Assembly (NCBI RefSeq): GCF_963583255.1
Contig: NC_084819.1
Coordinates: forward strand, 3,975,501 to 4,039,500
DNA from: Pyrus communis
Taxonomy: Eukaryota > Streptophyta > Magnoliopsida > Rosales > Rosaceae
Direction of reading: 5' to 3'
Length of the DNA: 64,000 nucleotides
Of the stretch, positions 22,365 through 34,400 are shown one piece after another. The translations under genes were made by a program, and so were the position numbers. Under the pieces are notes generated by a model that was not told the DNA's origin, ran no database searches, and saw only the letters and a list, made by a program, of their open reading frames with translations. Positions within the stretch are counted from its first letter, which is position 1; every line of letters begins with the position of its first letter.

Positions 22365-22888
22365 ATGAAGCATAAGGATTCTGTTAGATAGCTTTCAAGC
22401 GCAATGACAACAACGAAAGGTATTAACCGACGCCCCTTTGGCCAGAGTTTGATTGCTCTGCTTACACGGCCGGACGCCCTAAGGAGCATCATCTGGGATC
22501 AGTGGCTTACAATTTACAAGCTAATCAAAGAAACCATGCAAGTAGAATCCAAGTTGCCTTACAGAGAGAGGCATTACACATAGAAACCAGTTGAGGTGAG
22601 GTGCCCTGGTTAGTTTTAGACATAAGTTTAGACACAACTATTAGGCCATTGGATCACTAGCAACGGATGAGATTGAATCTGACATGGCAGGTTTAATTTA
22701 CATTTTAAATAACTAAACTTTGAAATAATAGATCAAACATGTCATGTTATTGAGAATACTTGGGCATGTTATTGAGAAGAAAGAATATTAACCAAACATC
22801 TCTGTTGTTCAAGGGTTTAATGAAAACAGGAAATCTAGGCTGAAGTGATTTCCCCATTTTTTTAGGCTTAATTAAGGCAATATTGATG
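22365..22888. other. 3' flank, non-coding
   Basis: No gene seen beyond the probable 3' untranslated region. Confidence 0.5.
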
Positions 22889-23185
22889 CATAAGGACCCG
22901 AGCTTATGATGGCCATAACTCATTAGGTTATGACATATACACACACACACATGTATATATATACATATGTGTGTATGTGTGTATATATAAACATATGTGT
23001 GTATGTATGTAAGGATCCGAGCTTATGATGGCCATAACTCATTAGGTTATGACATACACACACACACACACATGTGTGTATGTATGTATATACACACATA
23101 TGTGTGTATGTATGTATATATATACATATGTGTGTGTGTATGTATACATATGTGTGTATGTATGTATGTATGTATGTATATATAA
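22889..23185. repeat. CA/TG/TA microsatellite with a tandem duplication of about 121 bp
   Basis: AAGGACCCGAGCTTATGATG...GGTTATGACATA at about 22889 recurs at about 23010 with one difference at the start (AAGGATCC), each copy followed by (CA)n, ATGTGTGTATG and TATATA runs. Open frames across it are low-complexity. Confidence 0.9.
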
Positions 23186-26100
23186 TGACACACCCCGACC
23201 CAGAAAGTCCACTTGGACCCTGAATCGAGCTGTGCTGGCCGACACCTGGAAGGTGACGAAGCCATAAAATGTGATAGTGTATAAAAAGTGAATAAATTTG
23301 AATCTAAAAGTGTCTAAGTACCAAAGTGCGCTACGAGTGGGAGCGAACCCATTTCACACGCGATATCAGAGCATAAGTAAGGTACAGTAGTGTGGGTAAG
23401 AATCATACCCTTAGAAATATCCATCAATACTAAGATTCGCCACAGATTCTTGTCGATACAAACTCAGCAGCTAAAACCTGGAGGGCACCAAACAGAAGGT
23501 GTGAGTAAGCAATAAAACCAAGCTTCCCAAAGTTATTACCTCTCTAAAAGTAATGCCCCTAAATGTAAAACCCGTATCGTTTTTCATAAGACAGTACAAC
23601 ATATATACATATATCCAAACCATACTCAGAAATGACCAAAACCACGGTTTGCCATCAACTCCACCATACATTAATAAGTAGGCCAAATGAACTAAATCAA
23701 TACAAAGTGATATATCAGTCAAAGTCATCTAAAATGACATGTACAACTTATCCATATCTCATCAATCATGGCTAGCATATAAGTCGGAGTCACCTATAGT
23801 GACATGTACGATTTATCCATATCTCATCAATCCTGGCTAGCCAATAACTCAATAAGTATACCTGCACACGAGTCGGAACCACCTAAAGTGGTCTGTACGA
23901 CAGGACTGGGTGTAAATAAATACGCTCAAGTGCTACGATCACGTGAAGACTGGGCGAATAATTGCGGGTCACCTACGAGTCGGAACCACCTAAAGTGGTC
24001 TATACGACAGGACTGTGCACCTACCTTGAATCCAAGGTGAGCGTAAGGTGCGAGAGGTGAACATCACGTGAAGGACTGTGCCCTGGCCACGGGCGGGAGC
24101 ACTAACAACGGGGTGCAGGTTTATGAGCTCTCAATGCATCTCAATATAACATGTGGAACTCATGGCAACCAGTATGACAATATCCAAGTTGCCCAACACA
24201 TAACTGTAGTCATGCTATAACGCAATCGATTCAACTAGTACCATAAACTCACCTGAACTTACCTGGGTGTCCTGAGTTCACCTTTGCACTTGAAAGCATT
24301 CCCAATAATTATACGCAAGTAATATACATATTGATATACCATGATGCAATCTAATACTCAACCATGTCGTAACATTCTCAATTATAAACAATACGGTGTG
24401 AAGTGTACAATCAATAACGCCCAGTTCCCGAACTACTTATTTTCAGGGATAATTATCCATGACGACCCAATTAACAATAATTTAGCTAACTAAATCATAA
24501 AACCAAAACTTGCCTTTACCAATTTCTTTCGCATTACTCAATTTCCCAAGCAAGGCTTTTGTCTCAAATATTTTATGGTTGCATCTAACGTCTCGTTAGA
24601 CTGCCTACGTACCCTAAACAGGGATCAAGCCATTCGTCGTTCATATAGTACTTCAAGCATTCATAATAATTATATATGAAAGTAATATGCCTAATCAATT
24701 TAAAAGTGTCGATAGAACTCTCAACAATATGTACGATAAAAAGGAAAAGATGCACTCACCTGGAGTCCACGCTATGATTCTCTAGTGCACGCGTCGAGGC
24801 GTCCTGAATGATTGGTCCCTGTGACTAATTATCAAATCACATCTCAGAACTCTTATCCGTAGAATACGTAATTCACATAAAACACAACCTCAACGACATT
24901 CTAAAATAGTTTGAGACCCATTGACCCCAAGTCAATCGTCGATCAAAGATCGACGGTAGGGTTTACAACCCTGTATAACTTGACTCGGAAGATTCGCATA
25001 TCAGATTTCCAATCCACAACTCCTAACGATCCACAATATGTTTCAAGAATAATATATTAAAATTTCATTACGATCCAACAGTCAGATCTCCGCCAATTGC
25101 CTAAAACAAGTGGTCGTGAACATTTATTTTACTAACTTACAAATCCAATTCAGGAAGATCCGTAAGTCGGATTCCTGATCCATAAATTCCTATGATCTTT
25201 AAATATTACGTATTATAATGTATCCAATTTTGGTGATGATCCAACGGTCGGATCATCGATTCACATTTTTATCAAGTAACGTATTGTAACGAATTTAGGT
25301 TCCAACTATCAACCTACGTCATTCAAATGACAAAAATGAATTCAAGACATTTGACATAGCCTAAAAATAGCATTGGTGGCCCACTGGCCACGCGCCGCAG
25401 CACACGCCGCCGCGGGTGGCGGTCGGCCGCCCCGACTCGCCAGAAAATCCAACTATTTCCAAAAATTCTCAAACTTCACAGAAATGAAGATCTCAGTGAG
25501 TGGAGCAACTTTCATACCTGCCATGAAGTCCAAAAGTGGACAGAAGATGGTCAATTTTGCCCACAAAGCCGGCGGGTGCCTAAAACTTCCCGACGTCGAT
25601 TCGTCGTCTACGGTGGTCCAACGGGGTCAAGGTTGGTTGGGTTTTTCTCTTGGGATGATGGGCTACAAAGCCCAAGTGGTGGCATCGGCCATCGCTTTGC
25701 CGATTTGCCGGAAAATCGAAAAGGGTGGTCGGAGCACCATTGATTTTCGTCAACTTTCGTGGCCTCAAACCGCCACATACCATGGTTAATCAAGGTGGTT
25801 CTTGGGTGGGTTTTGTAGAGGGGAATGAGAGCTTCAAGATGGTGGTGGTGGCATCGAAAAACTCCACCGGACTTGGCCGGAATCGGCCTTGGAAAATGGG
25901 TCTCCCCCTCTCCCTATAATTTAATTGGTTCCTTCCTACTTGTGCCTAAAATCAGATTGGTCACTTTCCCACAATGTGAGAATTCAAATAATTTATAACT
26001 AAACTTTAAATAGCCATTTTCAAACGTCCATAACTATACCGTTATAATCCGGACTCGCAAACAGCTTTCGCCTATACGTTCGTACCAATGAGTACTACGA

Positions 26101-26240
26101 GGATATGCTAAAAGAATAAGTCTCACATCTCTCAAGTCGATGATCAACGGAAATCAAAGTCCTTGCCTCTAGGGCAATTTCGTAAATTCACGCTTTTAAA
26201 ATAAAATAAAAACATAAAATTTGGAACGGCTTGTCACAAT
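23186..26240 (-). mobile_element. Gene-less LTR-retrotransposon-like block
   Basis: About 3 kb without a coding domain. The minus strand would begin TGTGACAAGCC and end GTGTGTCA, a TG...CA pair suggesting a very long LTR or a non-autonomous element. It includes direct repeats of ATATCTCATCAAT...GGCTAGC (about 23753 and 23818) and of ACGAGTCGGAACCACCTAAAGTGGTCT (about 23869 and 23976), AT-rich sequence with TCGATCAAAGATCGA, and a GC-rich patch at 25376-25440. The 138-residue + frame at 25373-25789 has no family I recognise. No target duplication found; ends are inferred. Confidence 0.45.
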
Positions 26241-26880
26241 TGTGACATCCCACATCGCCCAGGGGAGTGATTCTTAAATGTATATTCCCATCCCTACCTA
26301 GCACGAGGCCTTTTGGGAGCTCACTGGCTTCGAGTTCCGTAAGAACTCCAAAGTTAAGCGAGAAGGGGGCTAGAGCAATCCCATGATGGGTGACCCACTG
26401 GGAAGTTGCTTGTGAGTTCACAAAAACAAAACCGTGAGGGAATGGTAAGCCCAAAGCGGACAATATCGTGCTACGGTGGTGGAGCGGGACCGGGAAGTGA
26501 TTCGCCCCGGGCCGGGATGTGACAAATTGGTATCAGAGCCTAATCCCTAGCCGGAAATGTGCCGACGAGGACGTCGGGCCCCTAAGGGGGGTGGATTGTG
26601 ACATCCCACATCGCCCAGGGGAGTGATTCTTAAATGTATATTCTCATCCCTACCTAGCACAAGGCCTTTTGAGAGCTCACTGGTTTCGGGTTCCGTAGGA
26701 ACTCCAAAGTTAAGTAAGAAGGGGGCTAGAGCAATCCCATGATGGGTGACCCACTGGGAAGTTGCTTGTGAGTTCCCAAAAACAAAACCGTGAGGGAATG
26801 GTAAGCCCAAAGCGGACAATATCGTGCTACGGTGGTGGAGCGGGCCCGGGAAGTGATCCGCCCCGGGCCGGGATGTGATA
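26241..26880 (+). mobile_element. Cassandra element 1 (complete LTR-internal-LTR)
   Basis: Two 284-bp LTRs (26241-26524, 26597-26880) surround a 72-bp internal part. The internal part starts with the methionine-tRNA-type primer-binding site TTGGTATCAGAGC (26528-26540) and ends with the polypurine tract AAGGGGGGTGGAT (26584-26596). It encodes nothing and must use proteins of other elements. The last LTR ends TGATA instead of TGACA. Flanks do not show a 5-bp duplication. Confidence 0.95.
26298..26410 (+). ncRNA. 5S-rRNA-like segment in Cassandra LTR (pol III promoter)
   Basis: The order CTAGCACGAGGCC, GAACTCCAAAGTTAAGCGAG, AGAGCAATCC and GATGGGTGACCCACTGGGAAG tracks the 3' two-thirds of plant 5S rRNA, including A-box (AAGTTAAGC) and C-box (GATGGGTGACC) positions. 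The same segment recurs in the other Cassandra LTRs (26654-, 62057-, 62414-). It is part of the retroelement and not a functional 5S gene. Confidence 0.8.
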
Positions 26881-27019
26881 TATAAGGGTCATGTTGGTTC
26901 TACACGCTACAAATACAATGTTTCCCCATTACAAAGGCAGACTGAGGAAGGAGGGGTAGCAGAGCTGCAATCGCATAGGCCCCTAATTTGAAGGGGTTCT
27001 AAAAAAATTTTGCTATCGA

Positions 27020-27151
27020 ATATTTTTATGTAAAGGTTCTATTCTCGTCAAATACGAATTTAAATCACAATAGCTAATTCATTGTGAGGCTTAGTCCACT
27101 CATGCATCCCTTTCAGTGCAGATAATATCGTTTGTTAAAAAAAAAAATTAT
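27020..27151 (+). mobile_element. SINE copy 2
   Basis: AAAGGTTCTATTCTCGTC (box-B-like), AAATCACAATAGCTAATTCATTGTGAGGCTTAGTCCACTC, GCAGATAATATCGTTTGTT and an A tail follow the family order. The 5' part with box A is unclear. Confidence 0.65.
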
Positions 27152-29007
27152 TTTTATGTAATAATGTTATATATATATATATATAAATAAATTTGTTTTT
27201 ATTAGCACTTCATAAATTCATTATGCACTTCTTATAAGTGTAAATTTTTCTTTCCAAATATTAAAATTTGGAGCGCACGATGAGATATTTGAATTGCTAA
27301 CAACAACATTCTAAATTTATTTATTTTTTCAATTCTATTTTATAATAATGCTTTTATTCAAGTGAAACTTTAAAGTTAGAGATTTTGAATGCTTTTTTTA
27401 TTTTTATTCTAGTTTGGCTGATTAAAATTGAACTGCTTTTGATTATTTAATGAAGGTTATATTTGTAGCTCTTTTTACTTATTATTCAGTGACATTTGTA
27501 AACTTACAATCAATGAATCCTAAATTTTTTTTTTATTTAACTTATTATTTTCTAACATCAATATATTGTCCGACTTTTTTTGCAAAATTATCTTAAAGAT
27601 GAGCCCTTTTATAAGGTTTGCACGAAACTCCCGAACTCTCAGAGACGGACTTGCCCCATTGATATGTATCATAACCTATTGAGTAGAAAGCAATGTAAGA
27701 GTTTTACTTCCAAGTGTGCATGAAGGACATCAGAAGAATCAAGATGATATAGATCAATCATGTGAACCCGGATTAATTGAACATTAATGGTTGCACTCCA
27801 GATGTGACCAGTGTGAGCGAGAGCAAATAGTGTAAGCAAATTTGTACCCATCATGTCATGCGCGTAGAGTTTGGTAAGACGTCACTTTTGTAACTTTAAC
27901 ATTGATGCCTCTAAAATTTTGTTTGAGTTGAATTTATTTCTTCTATAAAAACAAATTTGAGTATTAGAATATTATTATCTAAACTACATATTAATTAAAT
28001 TCACCGTTTTTGTCAACCAAAAAAGTAGAAAGATATTTTTGTCTTCTATCACAACAAAAAAAATTAAAGATAGTAACGTAGTTTTACAAAACAAAATTTT
28101 GCTGTTTTTTGTTTAAGCCTCACTTACCAATAATTTTATCATCTCTAATTTAAAAAAATTAAAAAAAATATATCTCTTCCTACTCCTACGTTCTTTCTCA
28201 CTCTCTTCCTCTCTTCTCCAATTTTAAACACAAAAGTAATAAAATTTCACACACTTTATGTGTGGGCTTATACCAGTTAACTCCAAAAAAAATCATCATG
28301 CACTCTTCTATTTTTTTTATTTTTTATTTTACCAAGTAGGAATAAATAATCATTTCTTAGAAGCATCCATCATAATTTCCGACTTTCGTAACGAGTCTAA
28401 GATATTGTTTGAGCATTATTTCAGATGAATCGAAGCTCAAATGAGCAAAAGACTTAGCAAACACAAAATGTATTGAACCAAATTGGTATCCTATGTGTGA
28501 AAAATGCAAAACTATCTCCCTCTCCCAATTTTTTTTTTTTTTGTGGGGCTAAGGAACCATGTGCGCATCACTTTCTTATTCATCATGTTTTGTCACATGC
28601 ATTGTATCCCCCACCATTCTTTCCCTGTGCTTTCACCACACTAGAGGGTCATTCCGTTAAGTGAGATCGGCTGTATGCATTCTAAAACGTTACGACGCTC
28701 GGTTTTGCATCAAGTCTTCTGTTAGTTCCAAGTACTCTATATATTTTCTTACAATCTCTTTCAAAGTCTTCCTAAGTTTTCATCTACCCTTTTTGCCCTA
28801 AGCCTCCACCTCATAGTCGCATCTTCTAAGCAGAGTCTGTAGATTTTTGGCCACTAGTACTCCAGACTACTCATATTACTTTTTACATGTAAGTAGAAAA
28901 CCTTAAGTTTGACTCTTGCAAATAACAAATTCGATACGATAGCTGACTCAATGCGCAATGCGCAACTTAGCACAATCCATTTTCTTACAATTAATATCAT
29001 TGTATGG

Positions 29008-29043
<36 letters not shown>

Positions 29044-30251
29044 AACGGAAATCTAAGGACACCATCCTATTCCCAAAAGAAATTCACCATTCCATTTCTT
29101 CCGCATAATCCTAGTCTATACAGCTAGCACCTAACCCTTTCAATCCTTCATTCCTTCCCCACCACTTCCACTACATACCAAAAACACCTCCACACCATTC
29201 ATCACTCCTCCATCTAACAATTCCAGTAAGCCACCTACCCTTTTTATTATTAGGCAGACAATTTTAAAACATCTTTTTCTTTTCCCCTTTTCCTTTTGTG
29301 ATTAATTGGTTGAGTTCTTATCAAAGCTCTTTGATATATTCTCTTGTGCATCTTTGTTAAACAGTTTAAGGTTATGTATAAAGCCAACTTTCTATCACAT
29401 AGTCACAAAGGCATGATTAGTTAGTCCAAATTATGAAGGAAATACATCATGTGTGCATTTACAGGCATATATACGAGGGACTAGCTAATTCCACCTTCAA
29501 AAGCGTCATTTACAAACCTTTTTACATGTCTTTGTAATGCTCTATATATGGCGCATCTCCTGATCCCTTGTAATTCAACATTTTGTAATGATTTTCTTTA
29601 TACTTTTTGGCTCTGGATCCCACGACTTTAAAATCCATAGACTACCCACTTTAATTATTTCGTCAATTTAGATGCCCAAACCCAATTATTTGAGTGTACG
29701 AATCAGATTCCCAAAGCCTGCTTACTTGTCAACCAAAAAAAAAATGAAGGGTAAACAAAATAGTCTAGCATGCAGTTTCTATGATAAGTCTGTTGTTAGA
29801 TTGTAAATCTAAATTATTGATTGATATGACAACATAAACAGTTTATGTTATCAGTATGTGAATCTCAATTATTGATTCTTTTTATTTATTTTTTTAATTA
29901 CAACATAATTTCTGGTAATTGAAGTGATCAATATATATAATGTGTGCCTGCGCTTAGGAATGTAGATTGTAGAGTGAACTAATTAAGAGTTGGAAACACA
30001 AACGAGAATGAGGGTGTCTCACTTTATTCGTCTAGTCATCATGAAGATGCTACAAAAGAAGAGCTGCTATTAAGTACATATCCAACAAATTGTGTCCTCC
30101 AAACTTCATCACCCTCCTCTCACAAATCATCATAACACGGAGCTCCCAAAAATCATAAAAATAAAAATAAAAAATCAACCCAAAATAAAATTATTAAGAA
30201 AAAAGGTAAAGAAATGTTTGAAAGAAGAAATAAGGACAACAAAGAATACAC
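27152..30251. other. Non-coding intergenic region of about 3.1 kb
   Basis: AT-rich with short TA runs (27170-27184) and a 34-A run at 29008-29041 that may be an old retroposon tail. No coding frame with recognisable domains on either strand. Part near 30290-30340 is probably the 3' untranslated region of the neighbouring minus-strand gene. Confidence 0.5.
29008..29041. repeat. Poly-A run (34 nt)
   Basis: Uninterrupted A homopolymer; flanks do not show a clear retroposon body. Confidence 0.95.
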
Positions 30252-30286
<35 letters not shown>

Positions 30287-30287
30287 C
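30252..30287. repeat. (ATG)n microsatellite in the 3' flank of the AGP gene
   Basis: About twelve ATG/GAT units about 55 bp beyond the stop codon of the minus-strand gene, so it may lie in its 3' untranslated region. Confidence 0.95.
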
Positions 30288-30340
30288 ATATACTAGCTCT
30301 AGTCTACATAAAATTCAAACGAACGAGGGCCTTTTTGTAA

Positions 30341-30865
30341 TTAAACAAGTAGTGCAAGTCCACCCAAGAATGCCACCAAGGCCTTGCTACTTCCATGCAC
30401 AAAAGAACCTGAGCCTGGAGTGGATCCGACTGGAGGTGAGCTTGGTGGCCCTCCAATGGAGGATCCTGGTGGAGCTGTAGGGGATCCTGGCGTGGGCGGT
30501 GCAGGTGGCGAGTTCGTAGATGGCCCTGAGCTTGGACTTGATGGGACTTCAGCCGGGGAAGCCGCCATTGGAGGCGGCATAACTGGGCTGCTGGCCTCAG
30601 CGGGCGGTGTCGCCTCCATGCTTGGCGGCATAACTGGGGTGGTGGAAGGAGGAGTTTCTGTGGTCATGGGCGATGGTGCCATCATAGGCGGCGGTGTCAT
30701 CGTAGACATTGGCGATGGTGCCATCATAGTCATCGGCGGCGGTGCCTTGGTGGTGGGCGTTGAAGGAGCGGAATATGTCGGTGCTGAGGATGGCCCTTGA
30801 GCAATGGACAATGCTACAAAAGCAAGTGACACTGTGAGGAAAAGCATGGCACGTGTGAGGGCCAT
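30341..30865 (-). CDS. Classical arabinogalactan protein (GPI-anchored proteoglycan core)
   Basis: A single exon of 174 residues. An N-terminal signal peptide (MALTRAMLFLTVSLAFVALSIAQG) is followed by about 125 residues dominated by Pro, Ala, Ser and Thr in AP, SP, TP and PP pairs (for example APPPMTMMAPSPMS, SPPAPPTPGSPTAPPG), the substrate for proline hydroxylation and arabinogalactan addition. The end SGSFVHGSSKALVAFLGGLALLV is a typical GPI-anchor signal: small residues, spacer, hydrophobic tail. The mature product would sit on the outer face of the plasma membrane or in the wall. ATG 30865 is chosen because the longer frame starts on GTG. Methionine-rich PM repeats are unusual but fit AGP variants. 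Appears intact. Confidence 0.92.
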   Translation of the reverse strand: MALTRAMLFLTVSLAFVALSIAQGPSSAPTYSAPSTPTTKAPPPMTMMAPSPMSTMTPPPMMAPSPMTTETPPSTTPVMPPSMEATPPAEASSPVMPPPMAASPAEVPSSPSSGPSTNSPPAPPTPGSPTAPPGSSIGGPPSSPPVGSTPGSGSFVHGSSKALVAFLGGLALLV

Positions 30866-30962
30866 GGCTCTGTGAGAGCTGAGAGCCACAGAGGAGGAGA
30901 GTTAGGGTTTGGCTGAGGAAGAGGTGAGACAGAGTGGGAATTATGTGAGGAATAGGGGTTGG

Positions 30963-30974
30963 AGATATATAGAG
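30963..30974 (-). promoter_or_regulatory. TATA box of the AGP gene
   Basis: CTCTATATATCT on the minus strand about 100 bp upstream of the ATG; a CT-rich leader follows. Confidence 0.65.
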
Positions 30975-31009
30975 TAAAGGAGTAATATAGAATCCTTTTA
31001 GTGGCAAGC

Positions 31010-31639
31010 ATTTGAGTGCTTAGAATTTCATGCTATAAGGGCAGCTGGTTGACACCTATACATGGAGAATGACTTTTGTTTTCTTGTTTTTTTTTGGGTG
31101 GTTTGACCCATATTCTACAAGGCGAATCGATTTGATTCTGTAGCTAAAATAAGTATTTTGTTTAATAATTATCTCGTTTTTATTTTTTATTTTTGGTGTT
31201 AGAAGTAGAAGAAAAATATGTAAGGAAATTAGGAATCTAAAATGATGAAAACAATTCATATGATTCTTTTCAGTTTTTATTTTGTATTTCATTGCATAAT
31301 TCTACTTTCGCCTTTCCCCATTTCTCATTTCTTCAACATGTTTTTCCTTTATTTATTGCACAAAATATGAAAACCAAATAACGAATAGTTATCATACGTA
31401 ACGTACTCTTGTAGTTTAGAACGTATCCAAATATAGTACTTACAAATTATGCTGACAAGATACAATGTATTCTTAGAGTTAGAAGAGTCAAACCATTAAA
31501 ATCTACGTGTTGCAGTCAGTGTTAAGTTAGAATATTGCCTAAATAAAAAGAAATAGTGAATCACTTTGGCATGCTTCATTTACTCAACAGAAAAATACTT
31601 TTACCATAAGCACATTAAATAAAAGGAAAATTAATGAAA
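31010..31639. other. Non-coding upstream region
   Basis: Presumed promoter-distal flank of the AGP gene; AT-rich, no other feature recognised. Confidence 0.45.
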
Positions 31640-31790
31640 AAGGTTTGAAAACTTTGAGTTTTAACAATAAGGACAAAATAAAGGGTAAAATGAATAATAC
31701 CAGGTTTGATTTTTTAAAATAAAAATATAATTTTTCGTTAAAATAAATAGTACCACAAGCTTTTCGTTAAAACTCTCTTAAATAAAAGCT
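31640..31790. mobile_element. Interspersed repeat copy 1 (MITE-like)
   Basis: GAGTTTTAACAATAAGGACAAAATAAA...TTCGTTAAAATAAATAGTACCAC...GTTAAAACTCTCTT matches 48960-49110 in the same order. GAGTTTTAAC at the left and GTTAAAACTC at the right form an inverted end. Confidence 0.7.
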
Positions 31791-32212
31791 TGAAAGTGCT
31801 ATGCATCTACCTGTGGCAGGAACAATTTTTCATGACAGATGATAAAGAAAGAGACTGCAGACAGAGAGAGGAAGCTGCACAATGGTTTTGTGGCGGACAT
31901 TGAATGTATTAATTTTTTCTTTTTTCATTTTTTTAATTTGTTTCCACTTATTTGTTGGGTGACCCTGAAATCGTAAGTATTTTCGGCACAAACAATTTTT
32001 CCACTTTCAGGGTGACCCTGAAAGTGCTATGCATCTACCTGTGGCAGGAGCAATTTTTCATGACAGATGATAAAGAGACTTCAGACAGAGAGAGGAAGCT
32101 GCACAATGGTTTTGTGGCGGACGTTGAATGTATTAATTTTTTCTTTTTTCATTTTTTTAATTTGTTTCCACTTATTTGTTAGGTGACCCTGAAATCGTAA
32201 GTATTTTTGGCA
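31791..32212. repeat. Tandem duplication with 228-bp period
   Basis: GAAAGTGCTATGCATCTACC starts at 31792 and again at 32020, and the copies match through ATGACAGATGATAAAG, GGAAGCTGCACAATGG and GGTGACCCTGAAATCGTAAG with few differences (the second lacks four bases of the GAAAGAGAC part). Non-coding. Confidence 0.92.
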
Positions 32213-33429
32213 CACTTTTAAAAATCTCTATTTAGCGCTGCTTGTATACCATTTAGGTACTAGGCAATCGATCACCTCTTCGATTAATTTCCAAGTATTT
32301 GAATGTTAAAAAAATATGCTTATACCTATTTAAGTGTTGCCTTGCTCACTTAGACTTGCCTATGCACTCATTTAAGTCGCGACTATTATTTAGACAAATA
32401 TTTAATAACTTTCATTTTATATTTATATTTTTTAATAAAATGTAAGAAAATTGTTGAATACTTGGAAAAACACTCATATATGTTTGTTCCCCATGTTTTC
32501 GATATATTCTCATATTTTATAATCCATATGTCTTTATTTTACAATTTATGTATCTAATACAATTATATGTTTTTTTTAAGTATAAAAAGGCACTTATTTA
32601 TATGATATATAATTAATTTTCTTAAATCCATTTGGTCTGTCTAAATTTCCATCTGACCACCTAAGCACAAGCGCTAAACTCCAACCCGTCACCTAATTAA
32701 CGCTTATTCTTTTTTAGAACCTTGATCAATGGGACTTCGTCCTGCGCACTACGTTAATGGAAATTACACTTTTCTTTGCACAACTGCAAGACTTGCTCGG
32801 TTGCACGTAGGGTATCCTAACCTTTGGCCCACCGAATTGGCACGGGAATCACAGTGACAAAAGCAGCCCACCAGCATACAATAATTATAACTTTAGGAAA
32901 CCCTACAGTTTAGTGGAATTGATTGATGATTAGTTACAGTATCTACTCAACCTGCAATAAGCTCGCAACTATTTAATCCTGCATGCGTATAAATCAAATT
33001 ATGTTATGTTGTCTAATACCAAAGTTGTTATTTAAGTAAATATGTGTACGTCTCAATTTACTTGACAAAATAATGTCTGCATTAATTAATCAACCCTATT
33101 ATTTCAAGGGTTTTTTTTTTTTTGGCTTTTTGTACGTAAGTATTTTGTAACTTTAGAGAAAAACGCTTCAAACTAAATATAAGTTTTAAGTAGTAATTGA
33201 TCTTAGTTGGAGAAAGAAAAACCCCAGTTGATTTTGTAGGCGAGAAAATATTTTACAACTAAGAATCAGTAAAACAACAAGAAGTGGAGATGATGGGGTT
33301 TTGACATTTTGTTCTCCAATTATATTCTTAAAGTAGTAACTTTACTTACAGTTGTCCGGTTGCTTTTTTCCTTCTAATTTACTATTTTTACTCCTCATCC
33401 TATTCCTTAGACCCATCAATTTTTTACAT
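32213..33429. other. Non-coding stretch
   Basis: AT-rich, no gene or named repeat recognised. Confidence 0.5.
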
Positions 33430-34400
33430 GATTCATTAACACGACATGTAAACAACACAAAGATAATCGATTTTGGATCGATACGATAACTAATCAGGTC
33501 ACACGATAAGAACCCATTAATAATAAGTCTTTAACAGGTTTACACGAGGTGATACGCTCATAACCTATTCGACACGTTAAGGAAAATGTTATTTTGATGA
33601 TTTTTAAATGTTTAAACTACTGAAAAACTTACTATAAAATGCAATAGTCATAGTGTATATGTATATATTGTTTATCAAATATACGTTATTGTATTGTTAT
33701 TCCTTTTAAATTTAAAAAATTCAAGTTTTGTTTATTTATTTATTTTTATAGTATACTATAGACAAAGAGAGAGTTCAAAAATTATAAAATACATTAAAAA
33801 TAAAAATATCAAATAATTTAAAAATACTAAATACATTAAAAAAATTATAATAATTAATTTACAAGTGCAAAAAAATGTGAAAAAATAGGCAAATGCTTGT
33901 GAATAAATAAAATTCATAATCATTAATGTACAAGTCTGAAAAATGTGAAAACATTTATAAACTCTCGTGATTGCATCGTCAACTTTGAAACGCAACTCCC
34001 TTCATTTTGCATTTCCTTGAACATTTGGTATTTTGTAATAATGTAGTAATGTTTTTTCATTACACTGTTATTTTGGGTATGTAAAACTTGAAAGACAAAT
34101 GTTTTTTTTTTAATGTTTTGAAGTAATATTTATGTGACAATATAGTATGCATATACTAAATTAGTATTATGGTTTCCATTTTTTGGGTCAAATTTTGTTT
34201 TTCATTTCATTATTTATTGATTTCAAATATATTTTTCTTAACAGGTAACGGGTCGGATTATATTACCTGATAATATTAATTGGTCAATTTCAAGTCGGGT
34301 CATATTACACGTTTACTTTAACGAGAGTTACACGACACGACCCGTTAAGATATCGGGTATGTCACGAAAACGACACGAACACGGAAAACACGACACGAAT
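33430..34400. mobile_element. Possible non-autonomous hAT-like repeat
   Basis: Both ends are rich in ACACGAC/GGGTCGTGT-type words (AACACGACATGTAAACA near 33438, ACACGACACGACCCGTTAAG near 34329, CGACACGAATGTCATGTC near 34391) around a very AT-rich core. This resembles hAT-derived repeats with subterminal arrays, but I could not set exact ends or a target duplication. Confidence 0.4.

Noticed and set aside
23042..23267. Tyr/Thr/His/Val-rich frames on both strands
   Set aside because: They arise from the CA/TG/TATG microsatellite.
25373..25789. 138-residue frame with a GC-rich start
   Set aside because: It lies within a gene-less LTR-like block, has overlapping frames on the other strand, and no recognisable domain or conserved start.
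26298..26410. Possible genuine 5S rRNA gene
   Set aside because: The 5S-like sequence is repeated in each LTR with a primer-binding site and polypurine tract between, which identifies Cassandra; its 5' third also departs from 5S rRNA.
30384..30800. 138-residue Gly-rich plus-strand frame
   Set aside because: It is the antisense shadow of the arabinogalactan protein gene.
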